Source: CAZQFV01 sp964592645 (lineage in GTDB: Bacteria; Chloroflexota; Chloroflexia; DTKN01). From it: a stretch of DNA of 64,000 nt. Below, piece by piece: positions 44,853 through 52,915 of the stretch. Both the position numbers and the translations under genes were made by a program. How positions within the stretch are numbered: the stretch's first letter is position 1; every line of letters begins with the position of its first letter. The DNA is taken from positions 178,747 through 242,746 of the forward strand of contig CAZQFV010000002.1 in NCBI GenBank assembly GCA_964592645.1, given 5' to 3'. The notes under the pieces were generated by a model. It saw nothing but the letters and a program-made list of their open reading frames with translations. It had not been told where the DNA came from and made no database searches.

Positions 44853-45971
44853 TCATCCAATTCTCTTTTTCATGCGCAGCGCGCTCAGGGTGGTCATCAG
44901 GATGCCGAAACAGGCCAGGATGGCGGCGTCGCGCCAGACCTCGGACACGCCGTTGCCCTTGAGCACGATGCCGCGCACGATGCGCAGGTAGTAGGTCAGG
45001 GGGATCAGGTGGGCGATGACCTGGATCGACTTGGGCATCGTCTCCACGGGAAAGAGGAATCCGGAGAGCAGGGTCATCGGGAACATCACAAAGATGGCCG
45101 TCTGCTGGGCCTGGTACATGGTGTGCGAGATGGTGGAGATAAAGAGCCCCACGCCCAGGGAGAACATCAGAAAGATGAAGGAGCAGCCCACCAGGAGGAA
45201 GAAGGAACCGCGGATCGGCATGCCGAACCAGCCCACGGCCACGACCAACGCCAGGCCCACATCGGCAAAGGCGATGGCCACGTAGGTCGAGATCTTGCCC
45301 AGGATGAGCTCGTAGGGCTTGATGGGGGTGACGATGAGCTGTTCCAGGGTGCCGCGCTCGCGCTCGCCGACGATGGCGAAGGCGGCCATGGCCAGGGTCA
45401 GCCACTGCAGGACGACGGCCACCAGGCCGGGGACGTTGAAGAGGATGCTGTCCATGGCCGGGTTGTACCAGACGCGGGAGCGAAAGTCGATGCCGCCCAG
45501 GGGGATACGCCCTTGCAGCCGCTCGGTGATCAGCTCGGCGTTCTGGCTCTGGGCAATGATCACGGCGTAGGAAAGGGCGCGGGTGGCGATGGTGGGGTCG
45601 GAACCGTCGACAAAGAACTGCACGGCCACCTTTTGCCCGCGCTGCAGGGCGGCGCCGTAGCCCGGCGGGATGACCAACGCGGCCTTGACCTGCCCGCTGC
45701 CGACCAGTTTCTCGATCTGTTCATAAGCCGAGACATAATAATCGGGGTCGAAGTATTGCGACTGGCGGAAGCGTTGCACCAGGTCGCGGCTGGCGGGGGA
45801 GTTGTCCTGGTCCCACACGGCGGTCGGCGTGTGCTTCACGTCGGTCGTCAGGGCGTAACCGAAGAGGAGCAACATAATCACCGGCTGCAGCAGGATCATC
45901 AGGAGCGTGCGCGAGTCGCGAAAGGTGTGGAGGAACTCTTTGCGCATGATGGGCCAGATGCGGGAGGGCAT
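44853..45971 (-). CDS. ABC-2 type transporter permease
   Basis: The 372-residue protein has the YbhS/YhhJ layout: one N-terminal helix after MRKEFLHTFRDSR, a large extracytoplasmic loop (residues about 45-175) and five C-terminal helices beginning about residue 180, with the ABC-2 signature LSGFLFPVETMP near residue 300. It would need an ATPase; none lies in this group. It starts one base beyond the tetR stop, so the regulator and transporter are co-transcribed. Confidence 0.9.
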   Translation of the reverse strand: MPSRIWPIMRKEFLHTFRDSRTLLMILLQPVIMLLLFGYALTTDVKHTPTAVWDQDNSPASRDLVQRFRQSQYFDPDYYVSAYEQIEKLVGSGQVKAALVIPPGYGAALQRGQKVAVQFFVDGSDPTIATRALSYAVIIAQSQNAELITERLQGRIPLGGIDFRSRVWYNPAMDSILFNVPGLVAVVLQWLTLAMAAFAIVGERERGTLEQLIVTPIKPYELILGKISTYVAIAFADVGLALVVAVGWFGMPIRGSFFLLVGCSFIFLMFSLGVGLFISTISHTMYQAQQTAIFVMFPMTLLSGFLFPVETMPKSIQVIAHLIPLTYYLRIVRGIVLKGNGVSEVWRDAAILACFGILMTTLSALRMKKRIG

Positions 45972-45972
45972 C

Positions 45973-46590
45973 TCACTGCTCCTGGCTTACGGGCCGCAGG
46001 CCATCGAGAAAGAGGCGGGCCAGTTCGTCGCTGATCTCGTCCAGCGAGTCGCGCAGCAGGCGGCGTTCGTTGTCCAGCAGGGCAACGAGGAGAAAGGTGA
46101 GGAAGGCGCCGACCAGGGCCCCGGAGACGACCTGCACGTTGCAGGGACGGACCAGCCCCTCGGCGATGCGCTGTTCGAGGGCGCTGCGCAGGCGATCCGT
46201 CAGGCGCAGGATGACCGCTTCGAAATAGGCCTGGCGCATCTCCTGGTTCATCAGCAGCTCGCCCAGGAGGAAGCGGACGCGCTTGGCGTGGCGGAACCCC
46301 AGCTCCAGGCGGGAGCGGAACGTCTCGCGCAGCAGCTCGAACGGGCCGGCCTTGGGGGCGGACTGCAGGTCCTGGCCCAGGTAGTCGTCCACGACCTGCG
46401 ACAGCGCCGCCACCAGCAGGTGCTGCTTCGTGGGAAAGTAGTTAAAGATGCTGCCCTCGGCCACGCCGGCCGCCTGGGCGATCTGACGGGTGCTGGTGCC
46501 ATGGTAGCCCTGTTGGGAGAACAGGTCGAGGGCCGCGTTCAGAATGCGCAGGCGGCGCTCCGATCGGCGGTTCTGGCGGCTTTCCGACAT
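45973..46590 (-). CDS. TetR/AcrR-family repressor of the adjacent exporter
   Basis: The 205-residue protein has a TetR N-terminal helix-turn-helix (RILNAALDLFSQQGYHGTSTRQIA, with SIFNYFPTKQHLL as the recognition end; quoted in parts) and a variable ligand-binding C-terminus. The gene is first in the operon and sits just downstream of a perfect 18-bp palindrome at the transcription start, which is most simply its own operator. Induction by an exported compound is inferred. Confidence 0.9.
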   Translation of the reverse strand: MSESRQNRRSERRLRILNAALDLFSQQGYHGTSTRQIAQAAGVAEGSIFNYFPTKQHLLVAALSQVVDDYLGQDLQSAPKAGPFELLRETFRSRLELGFRHAKRVRFLLGELLMNQEMRQAYFEAVILRLTDRLRSALEQRIAEGLVRPCNVQVVSGALVGAFLTFLLVALLDNERRLLRDSLDEISDELARLFLDGLRPVSQEQ

Positions 46591-46628
46591 CGAATCTGCT
46601 CCTTGTGCCTACCGGCTATCGCTGTTTG

Positions 46629-46646
46629 TGAGTGAGCGCTCACTCA
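46629..46646. promoter_or_regulatory. palindromic operator for the TetR repressor
   Basis: TGAGTGAGCGCTCACTCA is a perfect 18-bp palindrome. It begins one base downstream of the -10 box of the tetR promoter, so a bound repressor would block transcription start. Confidence 0.8.
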
Positions 46647-46647
46647 T

Positions 46648-46676
46648 ATTTTAGCACGGCGCGGACGCGGTGTCAA
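46648..46676 (-). promoter_or_regulatory. promoter for the tetR-permease-hlyD operon
   Basis: Minus-strand TTGACA (46676-46671) and TAAAAT (46653-46648), 17-base spacer, with the palindromic operator immediately downstream. Confidence 0.75.
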
Positions 46677-46709
46677 TGGGAACCGAAATATACCCCCGCA
46701 GGAAAATGG

Positions 46710-46738
46710 TTGCGCGATCCCCACCGCCATGCTATAAT
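46710..46738 (+). promoter_or_regulatory. promoter for the phosphofructokinase gene
   Basis: TTGCGC at 46710-46715 and TATAAT at 46733-46738, 17-base spacer, 93 bases before the start codon. Confidence 0.65.
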
Positions 46739-46831
46739 CCTGGGGACCCGGCGGGCCGGCCTTGCTCATCACCGGTCGGGCATTGCCTATGCCGGGTCGC
46801 CAAGAGCGTTGGACGAAAGCGGAGGGTTCCC

Positions 46832-48034
46832 ATGGCGAACATCAACAGGAAAAAAGGGGTCATCGCGATCCTGACCGGGGGCGGGGACGTGCCCGGTCTG
46901 AACCCGGCCATCCGGGCGGTCACCATCCGCGCCATCCGCGAGGGCTTCCAGGTGGTCGGCATCCACCGGGGATGGGCGGGGACCATCACCCTGGTGCGGG
47001 AGAAAGGGGCCGATAACAGCGATAGCTACGAGATCCTCACCGAGGAGATCGTCAACAAGGCCGGCCGCACCGGCGGCACCTTCTTGCACACCTCCCGGAC
47101 CAACCCGGCCCGGGTGCCCCGCTCCGATGTCCCGGAGCACCTGCAGGGCAAGTACCAGGAAGAGTACAACGACCTGACCCCCGAGGTGGTCAAGAATCTG
47201 GACTTTCTCGGCGTGGACTACCTGATCCCGGTCGGCGGCGACGATACCCTGAGCTACGCCGTGCGGCTGTACAAGGAGGGGGTGCGGGTCGTGGCCATCC
47301 CCAAGACGATGGACAACGACGTGCCGGGCACCGACTACTGCATCGGGTTCAGCACGTGCGTGACCCGGACGATCCAGCTGGCCAACAACCTGCGCACCAC
47401 GGCGGGGTCTCACGAACGGTTCCTGGTGCTGGAGGTCTTTGGCCGGTACGCCGGTTTCACCGCCATGCTGCCGACGATGGCCGGCGCGGCCAACCGCTGC
47501 GTGATCCCGGAGCACCGCTTCGAGATCGAACGTCTGACCGAGCTGCTGGTCGAGGACCGCCGCAACAACCCCAGCCACTATTCCGTCGTGCTGATCTCGG
47601 AGGGAGCGCAGTTCGTGGGCCAGGAGATGGTCTTTGAGGATATGACCCGCGATGCCTTTGGGCATGCCAAGCTGGGCGGGATCGGCGACCTGGTCTCGGC
47701 CAAGCTGAAGGAGCTTTCGGCCGGGTACAACCGCGGCCGGCAGATCAACTGCATCAACCAGAAGCTGGGCTACCTGGTGCGCGGCGGCGACCCCGATGCC
47801 ATCGACTCCATCGTCCCTATGGCCTACGGCAACCTGGCGCTGGACCTGGTGCTGAAGGGCATCCACGGCCGGCTGGTGGTGCTCAAGAATGGGCGCTACG
47901 ACGATATGCCGCTGGACGTGGTCGTCAGCTCGAAGAAGGTGGTCAATGTCGCCAAGTACTATAATACGGAACGCCTGCGGCCGCGCTACACCAGCTTCGA
48001 GATGCAGCCGCTGTTCATCATGACCAGCGAATAG
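46832..48034 (+). CDS. 6-phosphofructokinase, probably PPi-dependent
   Basis: The 400-residue protein is a group A phosphofructokinase: GGGDVPGLNPAIRA at the N-terminus, the catalytic DND block in PKTMDNDVPGTDY, and the sugar-phosphate region EVFGRYAGFTA. Two positions decide the phosphoryl donor: where ATP enzymes have GGDGS and PGTIDND this one has GGDDT and PKTMDND. Asp and Lys there are the known signature of PPi-dependent enzymes. The reaction would be reversible and serve glycolysis or gluconeogenesis. The ATG at 46832 has ggaggg five bases upstream. Kinetics are needed to settle the donor. Confidence 0.87.
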   Translation: MANINRKKGVIAILTGGGDVPGLNPAIRAVTIRAIREGFQVVGIHRGWAGTITLVREKGADNSDSYEILTEEIVNKAGRTGGTFLHTSRTNPARVPRSDVPEHLQGKYQEEYNDLTPEVVKNLDFLGVDYLIPVGGDDTLSYAVRLYKEGVRVVAIPKTMDNDVPGTDYCIGFSTCVTRTIQLANNLRTTAGSHERFLVLEVFGRYAGFTAMLPTMAGAANRCVIPEHRFEIERLTELLVEDRRNNPSHYSVVLISEGAQFVGQEMVFEDMTRDAFGHAKLGGIGDLVSAKLKELSAGYNRGRQINCINQKLGYLVRGGDPDAIDSIVPMAYGNLALDLVLKGIHGRLVVLKNGRYDDMPLDVVVSSKKVVNVAKYYNTERLRPRYTSFEMQPLFIMTSE

Positions 48035-48040
48035 CCCGGT

Positions 48041-48069
48041 TTGACATCGTGCGCCGAATGTGCTACCAT
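48041..48069 (+). promoter_or_regulatory. promoter for the phasin-phaR pair
   Basis: TTGACA at 48041-48046 and TACCAT at 48064-48069, spacer 17. The -10 box lies within the left edge of the 35-base palindrome. Confidence 0.7.
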
Positions 48070-48100
48070 GGGCTATGACGCATTGCGTCATAGCCCATGG
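48066..48100. promoter_or_regulatory. 35-base palindrome over the transcription start
   Basis: Two perfect 17-bp arms around a single central T: 48066-48082 pairs with 48084-48100. The left arm starts ccatgggctatgacgca. It covers the end of the -10 box and the expected start site. Either an operator for a dimeric repressor, with PhaR encoded two genes on as the obvious candidate, or a 5' hairpin in the mRNA. Confidence 0.75.
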
Positions 48101-48127
48101 ACAAACAACATTCTGTGGAGGTGCACG

Positions 48128-48514
48128 ATGAGCGAGAAGGAGCGAGGACGCCGCAAGAAGGCTGTCCCCCCGCAGGAGGCGGCGCCCGACCTGCATGAGC
48201 TGACCCGCCGGGTGTTGCTGGCCGGCATGGGGGCGGCGGCGCTGGCCTATGACGAGGCCAAAGCCTTCCTCGACCGCCTAGTGGAGCGCGGCGGGCTGGC
48301 CCAGGAACAGGCCCAGGCCATGCTGCGGGAGGTCTCCCAGAAGCACGAGGGCCGCATGCAGAAGGCGCGCGTCCGCGTGCGGGAACGCCTGGCGCAGGCG
48401 CGCGAGACGCTGGACGTGCCCAGCCGGGAGGACATTGCCGCCCTCCAGCAGCGCCTCGACCGCTTGAGCGAGCGCGTGGAGGCGCTGCTGCAGGAGCGCC
48501 AAGGGAAGGACTGA
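48128..48514 (+). CDS. phasin-like polyhydroxyalkanoate granule protein
   Basis: The 128-residue protein is almost all helix: a hydrophobic start (RRVLLAGMGAAALAYDEAKAFLDRLVERG, quoted in pieces: LLAGMGAAALAYDEAKAFL), a coiled middle, and a C-terminal heptad stretch (LQQRLDRLSERVEALL). This is the pattern of PhaF/PhaI-type phasins, which coat PHA granules. The ATG at 48128 follows ggaggtg. The next gene, nine bases on, is a PhaR regulator, supporting the call. No PHA synthase gene is in this window. Confidence 0.7.
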   Translation: MSEKERGRRKKAVPPQEAAPDLHELTRRVLLAGMGAAALAYDEAKAFLDRLVERGGLAQEQAQAMLREVSQKHEGRMQKARVRVRERLAQARETLDVPSREDIAALQQRLDRLSERVEALLQERQGKD

Positions 48515-48523
48515 TCCGCGGCG

Positions 48524-48895
48524 ATGCAGACCGTCCGTCGTTACGCCAACCGCAAGTTCTATCACCTCGAGGGTCATCGCTACCTCAACCTGGCGGGTAT
48601 CGCCGCGCTGATCCGCGCCGGGGAAGAGGTGGTCATCCTGGAGCACCCCGGTGGGCGGGACATCACGCCGACGGTGCTGGCCCAGGTGATCGCCCAGGAG
48701 GAGCCGGCCGGCCTGAGCGCCCTGCTGGCGGCCCTCATCCGCGGCGGGCGCTACCCGCTGGAGGAGGCCGGGCGGCTCCTCCTGGCTTCCCTGGGGCTGC
48801 CCACGCGGGCCCAGTGGCAGCGCCTGGAGGAGCAGGTGCGGCGGCTGGAGGGGCTCTTGGCGCAGCTTGACGGGGGAAAAGGCGGGGTGCTATAA
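48524..48895 (+). CDS. phaR: polyhydroxyalkanoate synthesis regulator PhaR
   Basis: The first 60 residues match the PhaR DNA-binding domain: VRRYANRKFYH, YLNLAGIAALIRAG and VVILEHPGGRDIT. PhaR binds both DNA and PHA polymer and controls phasin genes in other bacteria. The C-terminal half is helical and ends in a coiled-coil (QWQRLEEQVRRLEGLLAQL). The 123-residue length is short for PhaR, which is often 150-190. The next gene's promoter overlaps its 3' end. Confidence 0.8.
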   Translation: MQTVRRYANRKFYHLEGHRYLNLAGIAALIRAGEEVVILEHPGGRDITPTVLAQVIAQEEPAGLSALLAALIRGGRYPLEEAGRLLLASLGLPTRAQWQRLEEQVRRLEGLLAQLDGGKGGVL

Positions 48896-48896
48896 T
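48867..48896 (+). promoter_or_regulatory. promoter for the ProRS-like gene
   Basis: TTGACG at 48867-48872 and TATAAT at 48891-48896, spacer 18, inside the end of phaR and 37 bases before the ATG at 48933. Confidence 0.65.
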
Positions 48897-48932
48897 GGGC
48901 CCCAACCCAGGATGGATGATGAGGGGTTTTCG

Positions 48933-50642
48933 ATGCGCCTATCCCGGTTCTTCCTCCCGACGCTCCACCAGGCCCCCACCGAGGCCGTGGATATCAGCCA
49001 CCGGCTGCTTTTGCGCGCCGGCCTGATACGGGCGACGGGTGCGGGAAGCTTTGCCTACCTCCCCCTGGGGCAGCGGGTTCGCCGACGCATCGCCGACCAG
49101 GCGCGCCAGGTCCTGGACGCGGCGGGCGGCCAGGAGGTTGCCTTGCCCCCGCTCGTTGCCGACACGGAATGGGCGGCGGATGTCCGGCCGCCGGAGTCTC
49201 TCGCCCCGCGCGACCGCCCTTGGCGCCTGCCACGCCCGCCCGCGGCGCTGATCACCGCCCTGCTGCGCCCCGACCTGCGTTCGCACCGCTCCTTGCCGCT
49301 GTTGCTGTACGGCTTTCGCCCCCGTTTCCGGGAAACGGCGCCGGCCGGCCCTGGCCCGCTGGCGGCCCGCCAAGGTCTCGCCCTGGAGGCCTTTTCTCTG
49401 CACGCCGACGCCGCGGGCCTGGAACAGGGCCGGCGCGACCTGGAAGCCGCCTGCCGTGAGCTCCTGCGGCGCTGCGGCCTGGAGGCAGGGCTGACGCGCG
49501 CGGACTACCTGGACGGGGAGCCGGCCTCCGACCTCTTTATCCCCGCCGTCCCCGGCGAAGAGCCCTTTGTCCGCTGCGCCCGGTGCGGCTACAGGGCCGA
49601 CCTGCACCGGGCGCGCCGGGCCAAGGAGCCCGGGCCGATGGAGGAGGCGCGGCCGCGGGAAGAGGTGCTCACGCCGGGGTGCCAGACCATCGCCGAGTTG
49701 GCCGATTTCCTGGGGATTCCCGAAAGCCGCACCTCCAAGGCCGTTTTCCTGGCGGCCGGCGAGCGCCTCGTCTTTGCCGTCGTCCGCGGCGATATGGACG
49801 TGGACGAGGTCAAGCTGGCCCGCCTTGTGGGCGTCGGCGGGTTCCGGCCGGCGCAGGAGGACGAGATCGCCGCCCTGGGTGCCGCCCCGGGGTTCGCCTC
49901 GCCCATCGGCATCCGCCGGGGCGGCCCGGCGCCGGTCGTGGTCGTGGTCGACGACCTGGTTCCGGCGAGCCCCAACTTGGTGGCCGGGGCCAATCGGGCG
50001 GACTTTCACCTGCGCAACGTCAACTACGGCCGCGACTACCAGGCGGACCTGGTGGCCGATATCGTCGCCGTGCGAGCGGGTGATCCCTGTCCGGACTGCC
50101 GGGCGCCGCTGGAGATATTTTCGACGACGGCGCTGGCGCGGCTGTGGGCGCCCGGGGCGCGCCTGGGCCTCGATCAGGGGGCGATGTTCCAGGACGCGGC
50201 GGGCGAGGAGCATCCGCTGCAGTTGGCCGGCGCGGAGATCGACCTGGACCGCCTGCTGGCGGCCTGCGTGGAGCTTCACCATGATGAGGCCGGGATCTGC
50301 TGGCCGGCCGGCCTGGCTCCCTGGGCGGTGCACCTGCTGACTATCGGCAACGCTCCCGAGGTGCTGGAGGCTGCCGATGCGCTCTACGCCGGCCTGGGGG
50401 TGGCGGGGCTTGCCGCGCTCTACGATGACCGCGATATGAGCGCCGGCAGCAAATTTGTGGAGGCCGACCTGCTGGGCATGCCGCTGCGGGTGGCGGTGAG
50501 CAAACGCACCGTGGCCCAGGGCGCCGCCGAGGTCAAGCGACGCGACCAGCCGCGCGAGTCGGTACAGGTCATCGCGCTGGATCAGGTCCCATCCTGGGTC
50601 CGGGAGTCGTTGGGCGCATCGACGGCCGCCGGCCCCTCCTGA
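48933..50642 (+). CDS. prolyl-tRNA synthetase-like protein with degenerate catalytic motifs
   Basis: The 569-residue protein aligns by eye along a bacterial ProRS: N-terminal block MRLSRFFLPTLHQAPTEA, a YbaK-type editing insert (residues about 240-390) and the anticodon-binding end (ALYDDRDMSAGSKFVEADLLGMP). The synthetase motifs are changed: the GPTHEE loop reads PRPPAALI, motif 2 after RPRFRETAP lacks the RGREF block, and motif 3 reads AEIDLDRLL instead of GIGVSR. The editing insert keeps its Lys (RTSKAVFL) and PIGI loop. So it probably cannot charge tRNA and may edit mischarged tRNA-Pro or have another role. A second, normal proS is expected elsewhere. Confidence 0.75.
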   Translation: MRLSRFFLPTLHQAPTEAVDISHRLLLRAGLIRATGAGSFAYLPLGQRVRRRIADQARQVLDAAGGQEVALPPLVADTEWAADVRPPESLAPRDRPWRLPRPPAALITALLRPDLRSHRSLPLLLYGFRPRFRETAPAGPGPLAARQGLALEAFSLHADAAGLEQGRRDLEAACRELLRRCGLEAGLTRADYLDGEPASDLFIPAVPGEEPFVRCARCGYRADLHRARRAKEPGPMEEARPREEVLTPGCQTIAELADFLGIPESRTSKAVFLAAGERLVFAVVRGDMDVDEVKLARLVGVGGFRPAQEDEIAALGAAPGFASPIGIRRGGPAPVVVVVDDLVPASPNLVAGANRADFHLRNVNYGRDYQADLVADIVAVRAGDPCPDCRAPLEIFSTTALARLWAPGARLGLDQGAMFQDAAGEEHPLQLAGAEIDLDRLLAACVELHHDEAGICWPAGLAPWAVHLLTIGNAPEVLEAADALYAGLGVAGLAALYDDRDMSAGSKFVEADLLGMPLRVAVSKRTVAQGAAEVKRRDQPRESVQVIALDQVPSWVRESLGASTAAGPS

Positions 50643-50813
50643 CCTCTAGGCCCCTACAGTCGGTGCGCGCGGATTTGGGCTTCCAGGTAGTATAGCAGGC
50701 TATGACGGAATCTGAGGGGCGGCAGGAAAGCCCTCTGCCAAGGGGGCGCGGGCTGTATCGTACGGCTGGGGAGGCCGGTTTATCGGGCCAGGTTGCTCAC
50801 TTTGGAGGAAACT

Positions 50814-51224
50814 ATGGTGGAAGCGCGCGTCATCTGGAAAGCCGGGCTGCAGTTCGAGGCCCACGCCCCCTCGGGGCACACGCTGATCATCGATAGCCCC
50901 TTGGGCGCCAACGCCGGCCCCAGCCCGATGGGCTTGGTGTTGGTGGCGCTGGCCGGCTGTACGGCGATGGACGTTGTCTCCATCCTGGAGAAGCAGCGCC
51001 AGCCCGTTACCGGTCTGGAGGTCTCTGTCCGGGCGGAACGGGCGGCGGAGCACCCCAAGGTCTATACGGGCTACGATGTGATCTACACCGTGCACGGCCG
51101 GGGGGTCGACCGCCGGGCCGTGGAGCGCGCCGTGGCCCTTTCGGAGGAAAAGTACTGCTCGGTTGGGGCGATGCTGGGACAGACGGCGCCGATCCGCCAT
51201 ACGATTCAGTTGGACGAAGGTTGA
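50814..51224 (+). CDS. OsmC/Ohr family protein
   Basis: The 136-residue protein has the OsmC fold sequence: the helix GPSPMGLVLVALAGCTAMDVVSIL with the first catalytic Cys (quoted: LVALAGCTAMDVVSIL), and the second Cys in EEKYCSVGAML. These proteins remove organic peroxides with a thiol pair. The ATG at 50814 follows ggaggaaact. Its stop is 7 bases before the next small gene. Confidence 0.85.
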   Translation: MVEARVIWKAGLQFEAHAPSGHTLIIDSPLGANAGPSPMGLVLVALAGCTAMDVVSILEKQRQPVTGLEVSVRAERAAEHPKVYTGYDVIYTVHGRGVDRRAVERAVALSEEKYCSVGAMLGQTAPIRHTIQLDEG

Positions 51225-51231
51225 GGCAGGC

Positions 51232-51489
51232 ATGGCCAAGGGTTCGACCCACGCGGTGACGATCGAGCTCAGCGATCTGGAGTTGGCGTTGCTCTATCAC
51301 ACGGTGCTGCAGGACCGCGGCGAGCGCCGACAGGTCTTGTGGCAGGAGGTCAACGCCCCGCGGCCGGAGCGGCACTTTGTGGCGCTGCATTGGCTGGAGA
51401 GCAAGGTCTTTGGCCGCATCGCCGAGGCCTACCCGGAGCTGGTCGCGGCTATGGAGGAGGCTCAGCGGAGGCTCTCGCTGCGCTCCTAG
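51232..51489 (+). CDS. conserved-looking hypothetical protein, 85 aa
   Basis: No family recognised. The 85-residue product is mostly helical (SDLELALLYHTVLQDRGERR, EAYPELVAAMEEAQRRLSLR in parts) with no membrane segment or signal. It begins at the ATG at 51232, 7 bases after the OsmC gene and with a ttgaggcagg site, so it is probably part of the same transcript. Confidence 0.6.
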   Translation: MAKGSTHAVTIELSDLELALLYHTVLQDRGERRQVLWQEVNAPRPERHFVALHWLESKVFGRIAEAYPELVAAMEEAQRRLSLRS

Positions 51490-51536
51490 AAGATGGAGCG
51501 GGGCCGGGATAGCCAGGATCCGGCCGGCGGTAGCGT

Positions 51537-51565
51537 TTGCCAGGCCCGCCGTTTCGTGGTAGACT
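51537..51565 (+). promoter_or_regulatory. promoter for the glycosyltransferase gene
   Basis: TTGCCA at 51537-51542 and TAGACT at 51560-51565 with a 17-base spacer, 35 bases before the ATG at 51601. Confidence 0.55.
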
Positions 51566-51600
51566 GTAGGCGATCTACGAGGTCTACCGTGAGGGCGGCG

Positions 51601-52896
51601 ATGGATGCGCTGCACGTGGTCCAAGGCTACTATCCCTGGGTAGGTGGGTCGCAGCGCTTTTTCCAGGAGATCTCCGAGCGCCTGGCGGCGGCCGGTCACC
51701 GGGTGACGGTGGCGACGACCGACGCCGCCGAGCTGGAGCATTTTTGGTCGGCCGGCCGGCGCACGGCCGGGCCGGCCGCCGAGACCCACAACGGTGTGGC
51801 GGTGCGGCGCTTCCCGGTGCGCCGGCGGTTGAGCCATCCCCTGCTGTTCAGCGCCTATCGGTGGGGGATGGCCCTGCTCTCTTCCCTACCTATAGACACG
51901 ACCCCCCTGCTGCGCCGCCTGGCTTGTTTCACGCCCCGCGTGCCCGAGTTCGAGTCCTTTCTGGCGCATGACGCTTTGCCTTACGATGTTGTCCACGGAG
52001 CCAATATCACGTTGGACTTTATGCTGCACCCGGCGCTGGCCTTTGCCCGCCGGTGCGGCCGGCCCTTTATCGTGACCCCGCTGACCCACCCCGGGGCCCC
52101 CGGGCAGCGGCGGGTGCAGCGCTACTATACCATGCGCCAGCAGTTGGATATCCTGCGCCAGGCCGATGCCGTGATCACCTTGACCCCGCTGGAGAGCGAT
52201 TTCCTGGCGGCCCGTGGAGTGCCGCGGGAGCGCCTCTACAGCACCGGGGCGGGGGTCAACCCGGAGGAGGTGAGTGGGGGCGATGGTCGACGTTTTCGCC
52301 AGCGCCACGGGCTGGATGGGCCGATTGTCTTTGCCATTGGCACGTTGGCCTATGACAAGGGCACGATGCACACGATCGAGGCCATGCGCCGCCTCTGGGC
52401 CAAGGGCAGCACGGCATGGCTGGTGTTGGCCGGCCAGACCATGTCCCCGGCGCGGGACTACCTGGAGCGCCTGCCGGCCGACGTGCGCCGCCGGCTGCTC
52501 GTCCTGGGCCCGGTCGACGAACAGGAGAAGCGCGACCTATTGGCCGCCGGTGACCTATTCTGCCAGCCCTCCTGCACCGATTCGTTCGGGATCGTCTACC
52601 TGGAGGCGTGGGCCAACGGGCTGCCGGTGATTGGCGCACGGGCGGGCGGGGTGCCGGCCGTCATCACCGACGGCGTCGATGGCTACCTGGTGGATTTTGG
52701 CGATGTGGAGGAGTTGGCCCAGGACATCGCTCGTCTGCTGGAGCTTCCCACGCTGCGCGCGGAGATGGGCCGGCGGGGCCGGGCCAAGGTGCAGCGGGAA
52801 ATGACCTGGGAACACGTCTTCCGGCGCGTCCAGGATGTCTACGAGGCGGTGCTGAGCGCCTCCCATGGTGGAGGATTGTCCCGGTCGAGGGGTTGA
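51601..52896 (+). CDS. GT4-family glycosyltransferase
   Basis: The 431-residue protein has the GT-B fold of family GT4. The N-terminal domain has YYPWVGGSQRFFQEIS; the C-terminal nucleotide-sugar site appears as AIGTLAYDKGTM and the E-x7-E motif SFGIVYLEAWANGLPVIGA near residue 325, followed by GVPAVITDGVDGYLV. It would move a sugar from NDP-sugar or polyprenyl donor to an acceptor that cannot be told from sequence. No other polysaccharide gene is beside it. Confidence 0.88.
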   Translation: MDALHVVQGYYPWVGGSQRFFQEISERLAAAGHRVTVATTDAAELEHFWSAGRRTAGPAAETHNGVAVRRFPVRRRLSHPLLFSAYRWGMALLSSLPIDTTPLLRRLACFTPRVPEFESFLAHDALPYDVVHGANITLDFMLHPALAFARRCGRPFIVTPLTHPGAPGQRRVQRYYTMRQQLDILRQADAVITLTPLESDFLAARGVPRERLYSTGAGVNPEEVSGGDGRRFRQRHGLDGPIVFAIGTLAYDKGTMHTIEAMRRLWAKGSTAWLVLAGQTMSPARDYLERLPADVRRRLLVLGPVDEQEKRDLLAAGDLFCQPSCTDSFGIVYLEAWANGLPVIGARAGGVPAVITDGVDGYLVDFGDVEELAQDIARLLELPTLRAEMGRRGRAKVQREMTWEHVFRRVQDVYEAVLSASHGGGLSRSRG

Positions 52897-52915
52897 CCCC
52901 ACAGAGGAGATTGCT

